Part shown: piece after piece, positions 14,231 through 24,700 of the stretch | How the letters are laid out: each line of letters opens with the position of its first letter | Numbering within the stretch: position 1 is the stretch's first letter | Assembly (NCBI GenBank): GCA_945901125.1 | Contig: CAMDKD010000040.1 | Location: 1-26,084, forward strand | Reading direction: 5' to 3' | Source: Bordetella parapertussis | GTDB taxonomy: Bacteria > Pseudomonadota > Gammaproteobacteria > Burkholderiales > Burkholderiaceae_C | DNA length: 26,084 bases | Notes under the pieces: generated by a model | What the model saw: only the letters and a program-made list of their open reading frames with translations | The model's database searches: none | Told to the model about the DNA's origin: nothing | Made by a program: the position numbers and the translations under genes

Positions 14231-15205
14231 TCATGGGTTTTGCAGCAAGGGCAGGTTGAAATGAAAAATCACAGTTTGCTGTGGGCCAAGCGACATGTCA
14301 ATGCGGCTACCGAGTTGCTTGGCCAGCGTTTGCGACAGCCACAGACCGAGTCCGGTGCCTGCAAATTTTCTGGCGGCTTCGGCGCGGTAATAGCGTTCAA
14401 ACAAATGCTTGCTATCCGGTATTCCCGCTTTGCCCAAACTGTTTTCTATTTCAAACTTCAACTGCTGATTATTGTCGCTCTGAATCTTCTGAATGCGCAG
14501 AATCACCGGCGTAAATGGCGGTGAATATTTCAATGCATTGCTGATCAGGTTCATCAGAATAGAGCGGAGGTAATGTCTGTCGGTTTGCAGCCAATGGCCG
14601 GTTTGCTCATCCATCACCACTTGTATGCGTGAGGCAAATTCGGCGTTGGCCGCGACTATCTGACTCGTCATGTCAGCCAATTCCTGTTCAACGATAAAGC
14701 GCGAGATGCTGGGTTGTATCAAGCCTGCATCGTGTTTTTCAGCTTGCACACAGTTCTCAATCACCTGGGTGATGTTGTCTATGGCCACATCTATGCGTTG
14801 CACCCAGGTGCTTTGGTCTTTGGCGGCAGATACGCCCTGCGTGATGGCATCGACGCCTATCTTGATGACGCTCAGCGGTGTGCGAATCTCATGCATCAAC
14901 ATGGACAAAAAACGCTGCTGGTTGCGCCGCAATTCTTGTTCAGTGCTGGCTTGCTGTTGCGCCTGGCTGGCATCGTCGCAGCGCAACTTGAACGCCCGCT
15001 GTCTGCAAAAGTCACGGACCAGCAGCAACAGCACCAGTACACAAAGGCCAAGCTCCAAGCCAGAGAGCGGCACCGTTTGCGGAAAGAACATCGCCAGCAG
15101 TCCCAAAGCACAAACCGCCAACAACGCAGCAAAACACGCACTGCGCGAACCGCGCAACACATTGGATACAGAAGAACGGGCGGTGTGATTGAAAGAAGTG
15201 GGCAT
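14231..15205 (-). CDS. Sensor histidine kinase with degenerate G1 box
   Basis: The 324-residue kinase has two membrane segments (about 23-41 and 46-63) separated by a very short loop, so it has no periplasmic sensor domain. A short coiled coil leads to the HisKA helix: H105 in SMLMHEIRTPLSVIK is the phosphorylated histidine. The ATP-binding domain has a good N box (ILMNLISNALKYSP, N219/N223), F box (LFERYYRA) and G2 box (GTGLGLWLS). The G1 box, normally DxGxG, reads EIENSLGKAGI (252-262), which lacks the Asp that contacts adenine. I chose ATG 15205; a TTG at 15232 would put coding sequence close to the operator-like repeat at 15234. It is divergent from the OmpR-type regulator, its likely partner. 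Confidence 0.8.
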   Translation of the reverse strand: MPTSFNHTARSSVSNVLRGSRSACFAALLAVCALGLLAMFFPQTVPLSGLELGLCVLVLLLLVRDFCRQRAFKLRCDDASQAQQQASTEQELRRNQQRFLSMLMHEIRTPLSVIKIGVDAITQGVSAAKDQSTWVQRIDVAIDNITQVIENCVQAEKHDAGLIQPSISRFIVEQELADMTSQIVAANAEFASRIQVVMDEQTGHWLQTDRHYLRSILMNLISNALKYSPPFTPVILRIQKIQSDNNQQLKFEIENSLGKAGIPDSKHLFERYYRAEAARKFAGTGLGLWLSQTLAKQLGSRIDMSLGPQQTVIFHFNLPLLQNP

Positions 15206-15233
15206 AAGAAGGAGAAAGCTACAAGCAAACAAC

Positions 15234-15291
15234 TATGTTGAATTTATAAGATTTGTCGAATAAATGCTGAGAAATCCTGAAATTCAACATA
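15234..15291. promoter_or_regulatory. Perfect 12-bp inverted repeat between kinase and regulator genes
   Basis: TATGTTGAATTT (15234-15245) is matched without error by AAATTCAACATA (15280-15291), with 34 bp between. The 141-bp intergenic region is AT-rich and must hold both divergent promoters. Two facing copies, one near each promoter, suggest binding by the regulator encoded at 15347 and co-ordinated autoregulation; a long cruciform is the alternative. Confidence 0.5.
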
Positions 15292-15346
15292 AAATATAAA
15301 ATTGAAATCTAATATACGCTATGTTTAGATCCCGGTTCTTAAGCCC

Positions 15347-16042
15347 ATGACGCCGCTTGCGAATGCTGTTCTTTTGGTAGAAGACAACATCGCCTTGCGC
15401 GAGGCTTTGCAGGATCAATTGAGTTATTCAGGGTTTGAGGTGCGCGGCGTCGGCGACGGCCAGGAACTCAACCAGGCGCTGGCCATAGCAGTGCCTGACG
15501 TGGTGGTGTTGGATTTGAACCTGCCGGATGAAGACGGTCTGTCTATCGCCAAACGATTGCGCCAGGCTTTGCCGCAGATAGGCATAGTGATGTTGACGGC
15601 CAGGGTGCGAAGCATTGACCGGCAAGAAGGTTATGAATCCGGTGCCGATGTTTATTTGACGAAACCGGTCAAGCCGTCTGAATTAACCACCGTATTGCAA
15701 ACTTTGTGCAGACGCATAGCTCCGCTGGTCTCGCCTGACAGTTGGTTGCTGCAAATGGCGTCGTTGCAATTGTTGCCTCCCGCACAAGCGCCGATTGGCT
15801 TGACCGTGAGCGAAGCCACGTTGGTACATGAACTCGCGCTGTCGGGTGAATTGCTGGGCATGTCGCGTTTGGTTGAATTGTTCGGCGATATTGATTTGCC
15901 TGAGGCCACCAACAAGCTGCGCATAGAGCAAATCGTCAGCCGGGTGCGACGCAAGATGGACGCTGCTTTGAACGGTCAGCCGGCCATCAAGGCGGTGACC
16001 CGCTTGGGCTATAAATTGTTTGTGCCTATTCGCATCGCTTGA
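15347..16042 (+). CDS. OmpR/PhoB-type response regulator
   Basis: The 231-residue protein has an N-terminal receiver: acidic E12/D13 (LLVEDN), phosphoacceptor D56 in VVVLDLNLPDEDG, T84 in VMLTAR and K106 in YLTKPVKP. The C-terminal part (about 150-228) is a winged helix of the trans_reg_C type: LTVSEATLVHELALS, LRIEQIVSRVRRKMD as recognition helix region, and IKAVTRLGYKLFVP as the wing hairpin. It should bind DNA when phosphorylated, probably by the divergent kinase. The ATG at 15347 has only a weak ribosome binding site. Its 3' end overlaps the hybrid kinase gene by 34 bp in convergent orientation. Confidence 0.85.
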   Translation: MTPLANAVLLVEDNIALREALQDQLSYSGFEVRGVGDGQELNQALAIAVPDVVVLDLNLPDEDGLSIAKRLRQALPQIGIVMLTARVRSIDRQEGYESGADVYLTKPVKPSELTTVLQTLCRRIAPLVSPDSWLLQMASLQLLPPAQAPIGLTVSEATLVHELALSGELLGMSRLVELFGDIDLPEATNKLRIEQIVSRVRRKMDAALNGQPAIKAVTRLGYKLFVPIRIA

Positions 16043-17847
16043 GCTTGACTAGATGCCGGGTGTAGCAAGGAAGACAGCGCAGCGTACAACTCATCGGGCG
16101 CTAACGGTTTGTGTAGCACTGGAATGCCGCTGCCGGTGACTGCGCGCAAACGATCAGGTGAGGTGTCGCCAGTGATCAACAAGGCCGGTATGTGTAGCTG
16201 CAAGGCTTGGCGAACAGCGGCTATCACTTCTGTGCCGTTGGCGTACTCGCGCAGCCTGAAGTCGCAGACCAGCACATCCGGTACCCGCGTACCAGCCAGT
16301 GGCAATGCGTCGTTCAGGCCTTCGGCGGCGTCGCAAGTCATGCCCCAGCTGCGCAGCAGCGAGACCATGGCTTGCAACACGATGTCGTCGTCTTCAATCA
16401 CCAGTGCGTGGCAGCCCTTGAGCGGCGTGGTGAACACGGCAACAGGTGGCTCTTGTTCCAGCGGATGTCTGCTGTGAACCAAAGGCAGCTCCAGCCGAAA
16501 CACACTGCCGCGCCCGAGTTTGGAAGACAGGGTCAAGCGGTGGCCTAGCGTGTGGGTCAGGCCTTGCACGATGGCCAATCCCAGGCCCAGGCCTTTGCGC
16601 CGGTCGCGTTCAGGGTTGCCCAGTTGGTGAAATTCGCGAAATATGTCTTGCTGGTTTTCCGGGGCAATGCCAATGCCGGTGTCGCAGACTTCCACCAGCA
16701 CCTTGTCACCGCGTTGCCTGCAAGCCACCAGCACACCGCCATGGTCTGTGTAGCGAATCGCGTTAGACACCAGGTTGCGCAAAATCAAATCCACCAGCGC
16801 CGGGTCGGACAGTGCGACGACGCGTGTGTCGCGCGAACGGTAAGCCAGTTTTTTGGCGTCAGCCACGGGCGCCAAGTCGTTTTCTATGGCGTGCAGCAGT
16901 TGTTGCAGCGGAAAGTTTTGTTTCACGGGGTGAATGACACCGGCTTCTATGCGGGAAAAATCCAGCAAGCTGTCCAGCATGTCGCGCGTGGCGCGTGTGG
17001 CAGAGCGCAGGCTGTCGATGATTTCTTGCTGCTGCGGTGTCACGCGCGTTTGGCCCAGCACTTCTAAAAACAAACCTTGGGCGTGTACCGGTTGGCGTAA
17101 ATCGTGGCTGGCTGCAGCCAGGAATTTGGATTTGGCCGCATTCGCTTGCAATGCCGCAAGACGTGAGGCTTCAGCCTGTTCGTACAAGTCTTTGTTGTCG
17201 AAACGCAGTTCTATGCTTTGCTTAAATGAAATGGAATTGTTCTTTGTTTGCCAAAAAAGACTGGCTATGAATAACAGTTGGGACAAAAGGCTTAAGTGGA
17301 AATAGGGATCGTAAAAACCAAGAGCCTTCAAACGGGATTCATCAATCAGTAGCCACTGAATAGCCAAGGAAATAACTTCTCCTGCCATGAAACTGATGAC
17401 CATGTGAATCAATGGAACTGAGAAAATCAGGTAGATCACAGTAATGCCTGACAGCCCGGACACCACCGTCATGCTGTGCAAATTGATGCTGGGCCGTAAA
17501 TCCATGGAACAAACACTGGCCCACACCAATCCGTCTACGAACATCAAAATCATCAAGGAAAAAATAGTGCCCCGGGCATTGTTCAACACTGGTATTTGTT
17601 TTTTGTATTGTTTGACAATCCACCAACTGATTGCTTTAGATGCAATAAGCAGAAAACACCAGATCACCATCAATGCAGGTTTATCAGGGCTGAAGAGCAA
17701 GTAGCTTAAGACAGGCACACTGATACACAAGGAGACAGTGGTTAGATCAGAGCTTTTAAGTAACTCAGTCAATTGTTCGTTCAACACCCGGGGTTCAGCC
17801 AAGGCCAACCAGGCAAACGGCTTTTTCAATAGATTGAAAAGCTGCAT
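16009..17847 (-). CDS. Membrane hybrid histidine kinase with C-terminal receiver
   Basis: The 612-residue protein has about six hydrophobic segments in residues 36-198, a membrane-embedded input region I do not recognise. A linker leads to HisKA with H248 in FLAAASHDLRQPVHA, a form typical of hybrid kinases paired with LuxR-type regulators. The HATPase domain is intact: N box LRNLVSNAIRYTDHGG, G1 CDTGIGIAPE (D389), G2 GLGLGLAIVQGL. The receiver (about 478-595) has acidic EDDD (485-488), D529 in VLVCDFRLRE, T559 and K580. Mechanism: autophosphorylation at H248 and transfer to D529, possibly controlling phosphatase activity toward the regulator encoded eight bases upstream on the same strand. 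The last dozen codons overlap the OmpR-type gene. The ATG at 17847 lacks a clear ribosome binding site, consistent with coupling to the upstream gene. Confidence 0.85.
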   Translation of the reverse strand: MQLFNLLKKPFAWLALAEPRVLNEQLTELLKSSDLTTVSLCISVPVLSYLLFSPDKPALMVIWCFLLIASKAISWWIVKQYKKQIPVLNNARGTIFSLMILMFVDGLVWASVCSMDLRPSINLHSMTVVSGLSGITVIYLIFSVPLIHMVISFMAGEVISLAIQWLLIDESRLKALGFYDPYFHLSLLSQLLFIASLFWQTKNNSISFKQSIELRFDNKDLYEQAEASRLAALQANAAKSKFLAAASHDLRQPVHAQGLFLEVLGQTRVTPQQQEIIDSLRSATRATRDMLDSLLDFSRIEAGVIHPVKQNFPLQQLLHAIENDLAPVADAKKLAYRSRDTRVVALSDPALVDLILRNLVSNAIRYTDHGGVLVACRQRGDKVLVEVCDTGIGIAPENQQDIFREFHQLGNPERDRRKGLGLGLAIVQGLTHTLGHRLTLSSKLGRGSVFRLELPLVHSRHPLEQEPPVAVFTTPLKGCHALVIEDDDIVLQAMVSLLRSWGMTCDAAEGLNDALPLAGTRVPDVLVCDFRLREYANGTEVIAAVRQALQLHIPALLITGDTSPDRLRAVTGSGIPVLHKPLAPDELYAALSSLLHPASSQAQAMRIGTNNL

Positions 17848-17855
17848 ACAGCGCT

Positions 17856-18476
17856 TTAGATGATCAAGCCTAATTTTCGGGCTTTAAACAAAGCAGCAGC
17901 GCGGCTGTTAACGCCTAAAACAGTGAGCAGGTGTTGCACATGTCCGCGCACGGTGTACTCAGAGACTTGCATGCGTTCAGCAATGGCTCGGTTGGACAGT
18001 CCTTCGCACAACAGGTCTAAGACCTGGCACTGGCGTGGTGTGAGCTGCGGGTTGACTAGGGTGCGTAATTCGTGTCTGGCAGGTACAGATAAAGCAGCTT
18101 CATTCACTGAATTCGCTAGTATTTGTTCAACGATGCGAATGATTTTTTTGTCAGTGTCAGCCTTAGAGACAAATGCCACTGCGCCTCTTTCCATGCACAG
18201 ACGCACCGTATCCGCATCGGTCAACGAAGACAACATGACGACGGGCACATCAGGCCAATGACGCTTGATCATGCCCATGCCTTGCAAGCCGTTGACGCCT
18301 TGCAGTTGAATATCCAGCAAGATGATGTCTGGCGTTTGGACATCAAGGCGCAAGGCTTGTTCCAGCGAGCTTGCTTCCAGCACTTGCACGTTGTTCATAC
18401 CGGCCAGCAATAGCAGTCGCATGCCGGACCTGAACATGGCGTGGTCATCAATCAAGAGAATGGATTTATTTATCAT
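17856..18476 (-). CDS. NarL/FixJ-type response regulator (LuxR HTH)
   Basis: The 206-residue protein has a receiver with D10/D11 (LLIDDH), phosphoacceptor D55 in IILLDIQL, S83 in VVMLSS and K105 in AFVSKAD. A linker leads to a LuxR-type helix-turn-helix (about 143-195): LTPRQCQVLDLLCEGLSNRA followed by IAERMQVSEYTVRGHVQHLL. It is the likely output partner of the hybrid kinase encoded eight bases downstream. The ATG at 18476 has no obvious Shine-Dalgarno. An inverted repeat at 18484-18503 directly upstream may be its own operator. The divergent gene, 247 bp away, encodes the giant adhesin, which makes adhesin control a reasonable but unproven role. Confidence 0.87.
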   Translation of the reverse strand: MINKSILLIDDHAMFRSGMRLLLLAGMNNVQVLEASSLEQALRLDVQTPDIILLDIQLQGVNGLQGMGMIKRHWPDVPVVMLSSLTDADTVRLCMERGAVAFVSKADTDKKIIRIVEQILANSVNEAALSVPARHELRTLVNPQLTPRQCQVLDLLCEGLSNRAIAERMQVSEYTVRGHVQHLLTVLGVNSRAAALFKARKLGLII

Positions 18477-18483
18477 GAATTGA

Positions 18484-18503
18484 TTTAACCATAGGCGGTT
18501 AAA
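18484..18503. promoter_or_regulatory. Inverted repeat TTTAACC-N6-GGTTAAA
   Basis: Perfect 7-bp arms (18484-18490 and 18497-18503) with a 6-base spacer lie eight bases before the NarL-type regulator start. Size and spacing suit a dimeric LuxR-type regulator, so autoregulation is plausible. No U-tract argues against a terminator. Confidence 0.45.
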
Positions 18504-18543
18504 AAAATACAGGAAAACACCGGCAGGTAAATTTGTTAGTGCT

Positions 18544-18557
18544 CTTTGAATTCAAAG
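18544..18557. promoter_or_regulatory. 14-bp palindrome upstream of the adhesin gene
   Basis: CTTTGAATTCAAAG is perfectly self-complementary and sits in the 247-bp AT-rich region between regulator and adhesin, 167 bp before the adhesin ATG. A regulator site is possible; the role is unknown. AGTATTT/AAATACT near 18589-18622 forms a second, weaker dyad. Confidence 0.35.
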
Positions 18558-18723
18558 GCAATGAATACCAATTGACCGGTTACTTTTGAGTATTTTCTTT
18601 TTGAATGAAATAGCAAATACTTCACTCTATGCAAAGAAAAGATTCATACGTTTCACACGCGCATGAATCCATTCTTTGATCATTGTTTAAGACCTGCTAG
18701 TAACTATTTAAAGAAAGTCCGCC

Positions 18724-21700
18724 ATGTCCAAACTGCTTCTGAAAGCCATCCCCTCTAACGCCTCCAGCGCCGCTGCCGAGCAATCCCTGGGCTACATAGA
18801 CACCATGGGTAGCACACAACGTGTGAGCGTGAAAGCCCAACCCAAGACGGTGTACCGCCTGGTCGACGCCAAGACCGGCGAGGTCATTAAAAACCAGACC
18901 GTGCTGCGTCAAGGCAAGAAATTGAAAGTGATGGTCGATGGTGTGAATGCGGTGGAGCTGGACAACTTTTTCCCGGACGAAGCGGCCAACGCCACCGCGC
19001 CGGTTGACAGTCCCTCGTACCTGGTGGACACAGGTGTGGCGGGTGCGCCCGCTTATGGTGCGGTGACAGCGCAAACCCCGGTGGAGGTGAGTGCCAATGG
19101 CATGTCGGTGCTGTGGACGCCGGGCATGCCGGCCATACCGTTGGCTGAACCGGTGGCGTTTGGCGCACCTGCGGTGGCTGCGGTCTCCGGTGTGGGCAGC
19201 ATGGGTGGCTTGGCTGCAGCGGTGGGTGTGGCCGCCGCTGCGGGTGGTGGCGGTGGCGGTGGTGGCGGTGCAGGGGGTACCGCCAGCAAGCCTACAGCCA
19301 AGATCACGGGTTCAGCGTTCAAGGCCGAGGTGGCCGACAACACCGGCTTGGTGGTGGAAGCGTTTGACTCGACAGGTAAAAGCCGCGGCAAAGCCAATGT
19401 GGGTGCAGACGGTAAATATGAGCTGACGTTGGACGACCCGGCATTCAAAGGCTCGCTGGTCTTAAAGATGTACGACGGCTTGCCTGACGATGGGAAGATG
19501 CCCAAGTTTTACGATGAAGCCTCAGGCGAAGTTAAGGACTTCACCAAGCCTTTGTATGCGGTGGTGAATTACGGCGGGGAAGGTAAGACCATCACGGTGA
19601 ATGTGACGCCGCTGACCAACTTGGCGGCGACGGTGGCGGGGGTGGACACCAAATCAGATAAACCCACCTTGTCAGGCACCGCGGCAGAGACAGAAAAATT
19701 GGTGAAAGAGGCCAACACCAAGGTGGCGCAAAAGTTTGGTTTGAACGTTGATGATTTGACTGCGGCGGACGTGCAGACCACCAAATCGGACAAAGTGAAT
19801 GCCTATGGAGTGGCCTTAGCGGTCATGTCCAAGATGGAGCAGAGCAAGACGCAAGATGAAGTGGCTAATCTGTTCAAAACAGACAGCAGTGCATTTACCT
19901 CCAGTCTTCAAACAGCAGTGACAGCGCTTAAAAAAGATGCGGGCAGCAACAACGAATACCTGAAAAACATAGACACATCCAAGTTGCAAGCTGTGTCCGA
20001 CGTGGCGAGTGACACCACTGCGCCAGAACTTGTCGATTCAGAATCAGCTATCAAAGCCAACACCAGCAGCGACGGCTTCAAGGTGTATTTGCATTTCGAT
20101 TCCGAGTTGGCCAAAAACACGGCTGAAAAAGGTCAGTTCACGGTGAGTGTGACTACTCCGGGAGGTAACGGAGTGGATGCAGTGATCAGCAGCGTGGCTA
20201 TAGATGGCAATGACGTGGTGTTGACTTTGGCCACGGCGATCGTGAAAGGACAAACCGTCACGGTCAGTTATAAAGATCCAACACCAAACGTTGCTAACGA
20301 CGCGACCACAAACGATTTGCTGGCAGTGCAGGATGTGGCGGGTAATGACGCTGCGGACATTTCTGCAACAACGGTGGACAACAACGTAGCAGTCACCAAA
20401 GTGTTTACTTTCGCAGAAAATCGTAATTTTGAATACGATGAAAATCAGGTCGTCTCGAAGTCGGTGGCAGGAGACAACATAACTTACACCTATCCGAAGG
20501 TGGCCACAGTTTCTATGGCTGAAGGCTCTGTTACTCCTACCAAATTCCGCTTTACCGTAGGCAACTCCAGCGTCAGCAGCGACGGTTTGTACAGCATAGA
20601 CAGCGAAGGCAATATTTCACTCACCAATGTCGGCCTGAGCGCGGGCAAGGCCAGTAACGACTATGAGATCAACAGCGGCAAAGACTTGAAGTATGGCGTT
20701 CAAGCAGGTGACGATATGGGTAACTGGTCGACTTCCGTCGACATCATTTTGAAGGTGAAAGACGTCAGCCTGGAGGCTCCCACGGTCAGCGCACCGGTGA
20801 GCTTCACGGTGACAGAAGACGTGGCAGGTAACTTGGTGTTTGCCAAAGACGCGTTTGCGGACCAGGACAGCACCAACCTTAAGGTGGAGTTGAGCGTCAC
20901 GAATGGGACCATCACTCCCACCACGGTCGAGGGTGTGACTGTCACGGGAAGTGGCGCTTCACTCACATTTGCAGGCACCAAGACTGACTTAAATACTTTC
21001 TTTTCTACAGCAGGAAATATCAAATACACGGGGGCCGCCGATGTCAATGGCAGTCGTGTACTGACTGTCAAAGTCAGCGATGACAGCACTCCCACTGTTT
21101 TGTCCAAATCCATCACCAGCAACATCAAAATCACAGCGGTCAATGACGCGCCGGTAGCCAGCGGCACTTCCAGTTTGGTGGCGATTGATGAAGACAACAC
21201 CAGTTCCGCAGGTTCAACGGTATTGACCTTGTTTGGCAGCAACTTCAGTGACAGCAAAGATGCCGTCACCAATGGCAGCAGTGCCAATACCTTGGCAGGC
21301 GTAGCCATCACAGCTAATGCCGCTACCGATGCGCAAGGCGTGTGGCAGTGGTCTACCAACGGTAGTAGCTGGACACCGATTGCCACTTCCGGTTTAGCTG
21401 ATACCAGTGCTTTGTACTTGGCTGCGACGACCAAGCTTCGCTTTGTCCCGGCCAGTAACTACAACGGCAGCCCCGGCGCTTTGACTGCAAGGCTGGTGGA
21501 AAGCAGTGCATCAAGCCTTACAAACGGTTCAACAACTGACGTATCTGCCAACGGCGGCGCAACTGTATTCAGCGCAGCCACTGTCAGTCTGGGCACCAGT
21601 ATCAACGCGGTGAACGATGTGCCTGTAAGAACAGCGGGCTCTGACATCACGCTGAACATAGACGAGGACAGCGCGAGTTCGGCGACATCGCTGGGATTGG

Positions 21701-24700
21701 GTAGCTATACATACGGTAATGGCGGTGGAACTGATGAATCCAGTCAAACGCTGAGCTATCAATTCACCAGTATTCCGAGCTCCATCACTTTGTGGAAAGC
21801 TGATGGCACGACGCAAGTGACGACCAGCACCACCGGTTTGACGCTGGTGGAAATGAACGGCCTGACATACAAAACCGTGGCCGACGCGAATGACAGCGCT
21901 GCACAAAACTTGACCTGGACAGTGACCGACAGCGGCACGGGAACCAACAGCATCACGGAAAACCTCAGCGTGAAAGTGAATGCGGTGAATGATGCGCCGG
22001 TGAACACGGTGCCTGTCACAGTCGATGTGGTCGCCAATATGGCCACCTATAACCTCGCTGGTACGCAAGTGGCGTACACCTCGAAACCCGTTACCGGTTT
22101 GAACATTGGAGACGTTGACGCAGGCACCGGCACCATGAGTGTCACGCTGTCGGTGACCAACGGCAGCTTGGCGCACAACACTGCATCTGGTGTGACTTTC
22201 ACTGACACCAGTTCCAGAAGCTTCACGGCAAGCGGCAGCAAAGCCGATTTGAATGCCTGGTTGGCCTCTACTGGCGGTGTGACATACACGCCCACGGAAG
22301 GTTTCAAAGGTAACGACACGCTCACCATGCTGACCAGCGACGGCGGCAACAGCGGCAGCGGTGTTGCCTTGACTGACACAGACACCGTGACATTGACGGT
22401 GGCTGACAAGACAGCGCCGACATTGCTGAAAGCGGAGACAGACGAACAAAACGGAAGCATCATCAGGTTGACCTACAGCGAAGATCTGGACGGTACAAAC
22501 ATTGCTACAAATGCAGCATTTTCGTTGTCAGTCAGAAATGGTTCGGCAGATGATGCTGCAGTTGTCAGTGGTGTGCTTGTAAATTCAGTCTCAGTGTCTG
22601 GCAGGGTAGTCACACTGAATTTAAGCAAGGCAATTGAAGTCCAGCACAAGGTCAAACTCACCTACACAGACGCAGACGGCGACACCACTGCCACAGTGCA
22701 AGATGCACAAGGCAATGACTCAGTGTCATTCGCCAACCAAGCCGTCACCATCAAAGTGCCGGATTTGGTGGCTCCTGTGGTGAAAGACAATCAGGCATTC
22801 GACTACAACGAAATCCAAAATGATGGTGCAGTGGTTGCTACTGTGCAAGCAAGCGATAGCGTAGGTGTCTCCGGCTACCGGTTTGCCAATGCGGACGGTT
22901 CCAGTGGCTCAGATACCAGTTCAGATGGTTATTTCAGTATTGATGCAGACGGCAAGATCACCATCACGGCTGCAGGTCGAAGCGCGGGCGCGAACAATTT
23001 TGAAAACACCATGAGCTCTGGTGATGCAGCCAAGACCAGCTTTAGTTACCGCATTCAAGCCCGGGACGAACGCGGCAACTGGTCTGCTGCCGAGACCGTC
23101 ACTTTGAACCTGAAGAATGTGAATGAAGCGCCCACGCTGACGAGCTTCAACTCATTCAGTATTGATTTCATGGATGGGGAAGATACTTTTACGGAAATCC
23201 TCTACGGGGATTTGCTGGAATTTGCCCAAGATGAAAGCGATGTGGATGCGAATGACACATTGAAATTCCTGATCACTGGCGTGACAACAGGTACATTGCA
23301 AAAATGGACATCAGGCACATGGGTGAATGTCACTGCAAACTCCACCACAGTGGCCGAAGGTGAAAAGCTGCAATGGAAACCTGCTGCGGATGCCAACGGC
23401 GACAATTTGAATGCATTCACTGTCAAGGCCATGGATGCTGGTGGTTTGAAATCTGCCACGGATATTCAGGTCAAAGCCAACGTCGCTGCTGTCAACGATG
23501 CGCCGATAGTCGTCTCAGGCAAACAGACTGTCACGCTGACCCCAGCTGCCACCGAGGATCCAATCTATACAAACGGAGCGAATGTCGGCAGTTTGTTTAG
23601 CGACAGTTTCAGCGATGCAAAAGATGCAGTCTCGGGCGGCAGTTCAGCCAACATATTCAAAGGCATCATTATCACCGGCAATGCTGCCACTTCTGCGCAA
23701 GGCACATGGCAATGGTCTTATGACGGCTCAGATAATGACTATGCAGAATGGTTTTACATTCCCAAGGATACAGACTCAGATGCACCGACGGCTGAGAATG
23801 TGTTTTACCTACGTGCTGATGCCTTTGTGCGCTTCGCCCCTTCGCGCAATTTCAATGGCACACCCGGCGCACTGACCACGCACTTGGTGGAAAGCAGCTA
23901 TCCCGAGGTAGACACATATGACAACTCAAATCGTTTCTATCCGGAGGCGGGCTATTTCACCGCTGAAGCGGTGACCTTGACCACCAGCGTTACCCCAGTC
24001 AACGATGCCCCCACCGTCGTCGCATACGCCGTCACTTTGGCCGCTGTTGATGAAGACACTGCCAGCCCAGCAGGCGCGTTCGTCAGCAGTTTGTTTGGGG
24101 CCAGTTTCAGCGATGCCAAAGATACAGTCACGGTAGCTGTATCTGGTGGCAGTTCAGCCAACACCTTGGCAGGCGTGGCCATTAAAGGCAATGCAGCTGT
24201 AGCAGCCACACAAGGCGTGTGGCAATGGTCTACCGACGGTAGCAATTGGAATCCGATTGACACTGATTTAGCTGATGCTAACGCTTTGTATTTAGCAGCC
24301 GCGACCATACTGCGCTTTGTACCAGTCAGTAACTACAACGGCACGCCAGGTGCGCTGACAGCCAGACTTGTAGACAGCAGTGCTACGTCGAGCAATGGCA
24401 CCAGCATTGATGTATCAACCAACGGTGGCACTACCGCATACAGTAACAGCACCGTGAGTTTAGGCACCAGCATCAATGCGGTGAACGATGCGCCTATAGT
24501 CATTGCCCCGTCTACGTTCACCGTCAATGAAGACACGACCGTGAACCTGTTGTACACCGGTACCCCGTTTGCAGACGTGGACAGCAACATCCTGTACGTG
24601 ACCTTGAGCACTGCGGACGGCAGCATAAACGCAACCTCTGGCGACAATGTGACCGTGGGTGGAGCAGACGCAGCACGCACGTTCCGAGGCACAGCAGCAG

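Noticed and set aside
19053..19505. Proline-rich 150-codon minus-strand frame
   Set aside because: The proline run is the complement of the polyglycine linker codons of the adhesin.
21529..22449. 306-codon minus-strand frame in the adhesin region
   Set aside because: The plus-strand frame is open throughout with domain structure; the reverse frame is Arg/His/Val-rich without recognisable motifs.
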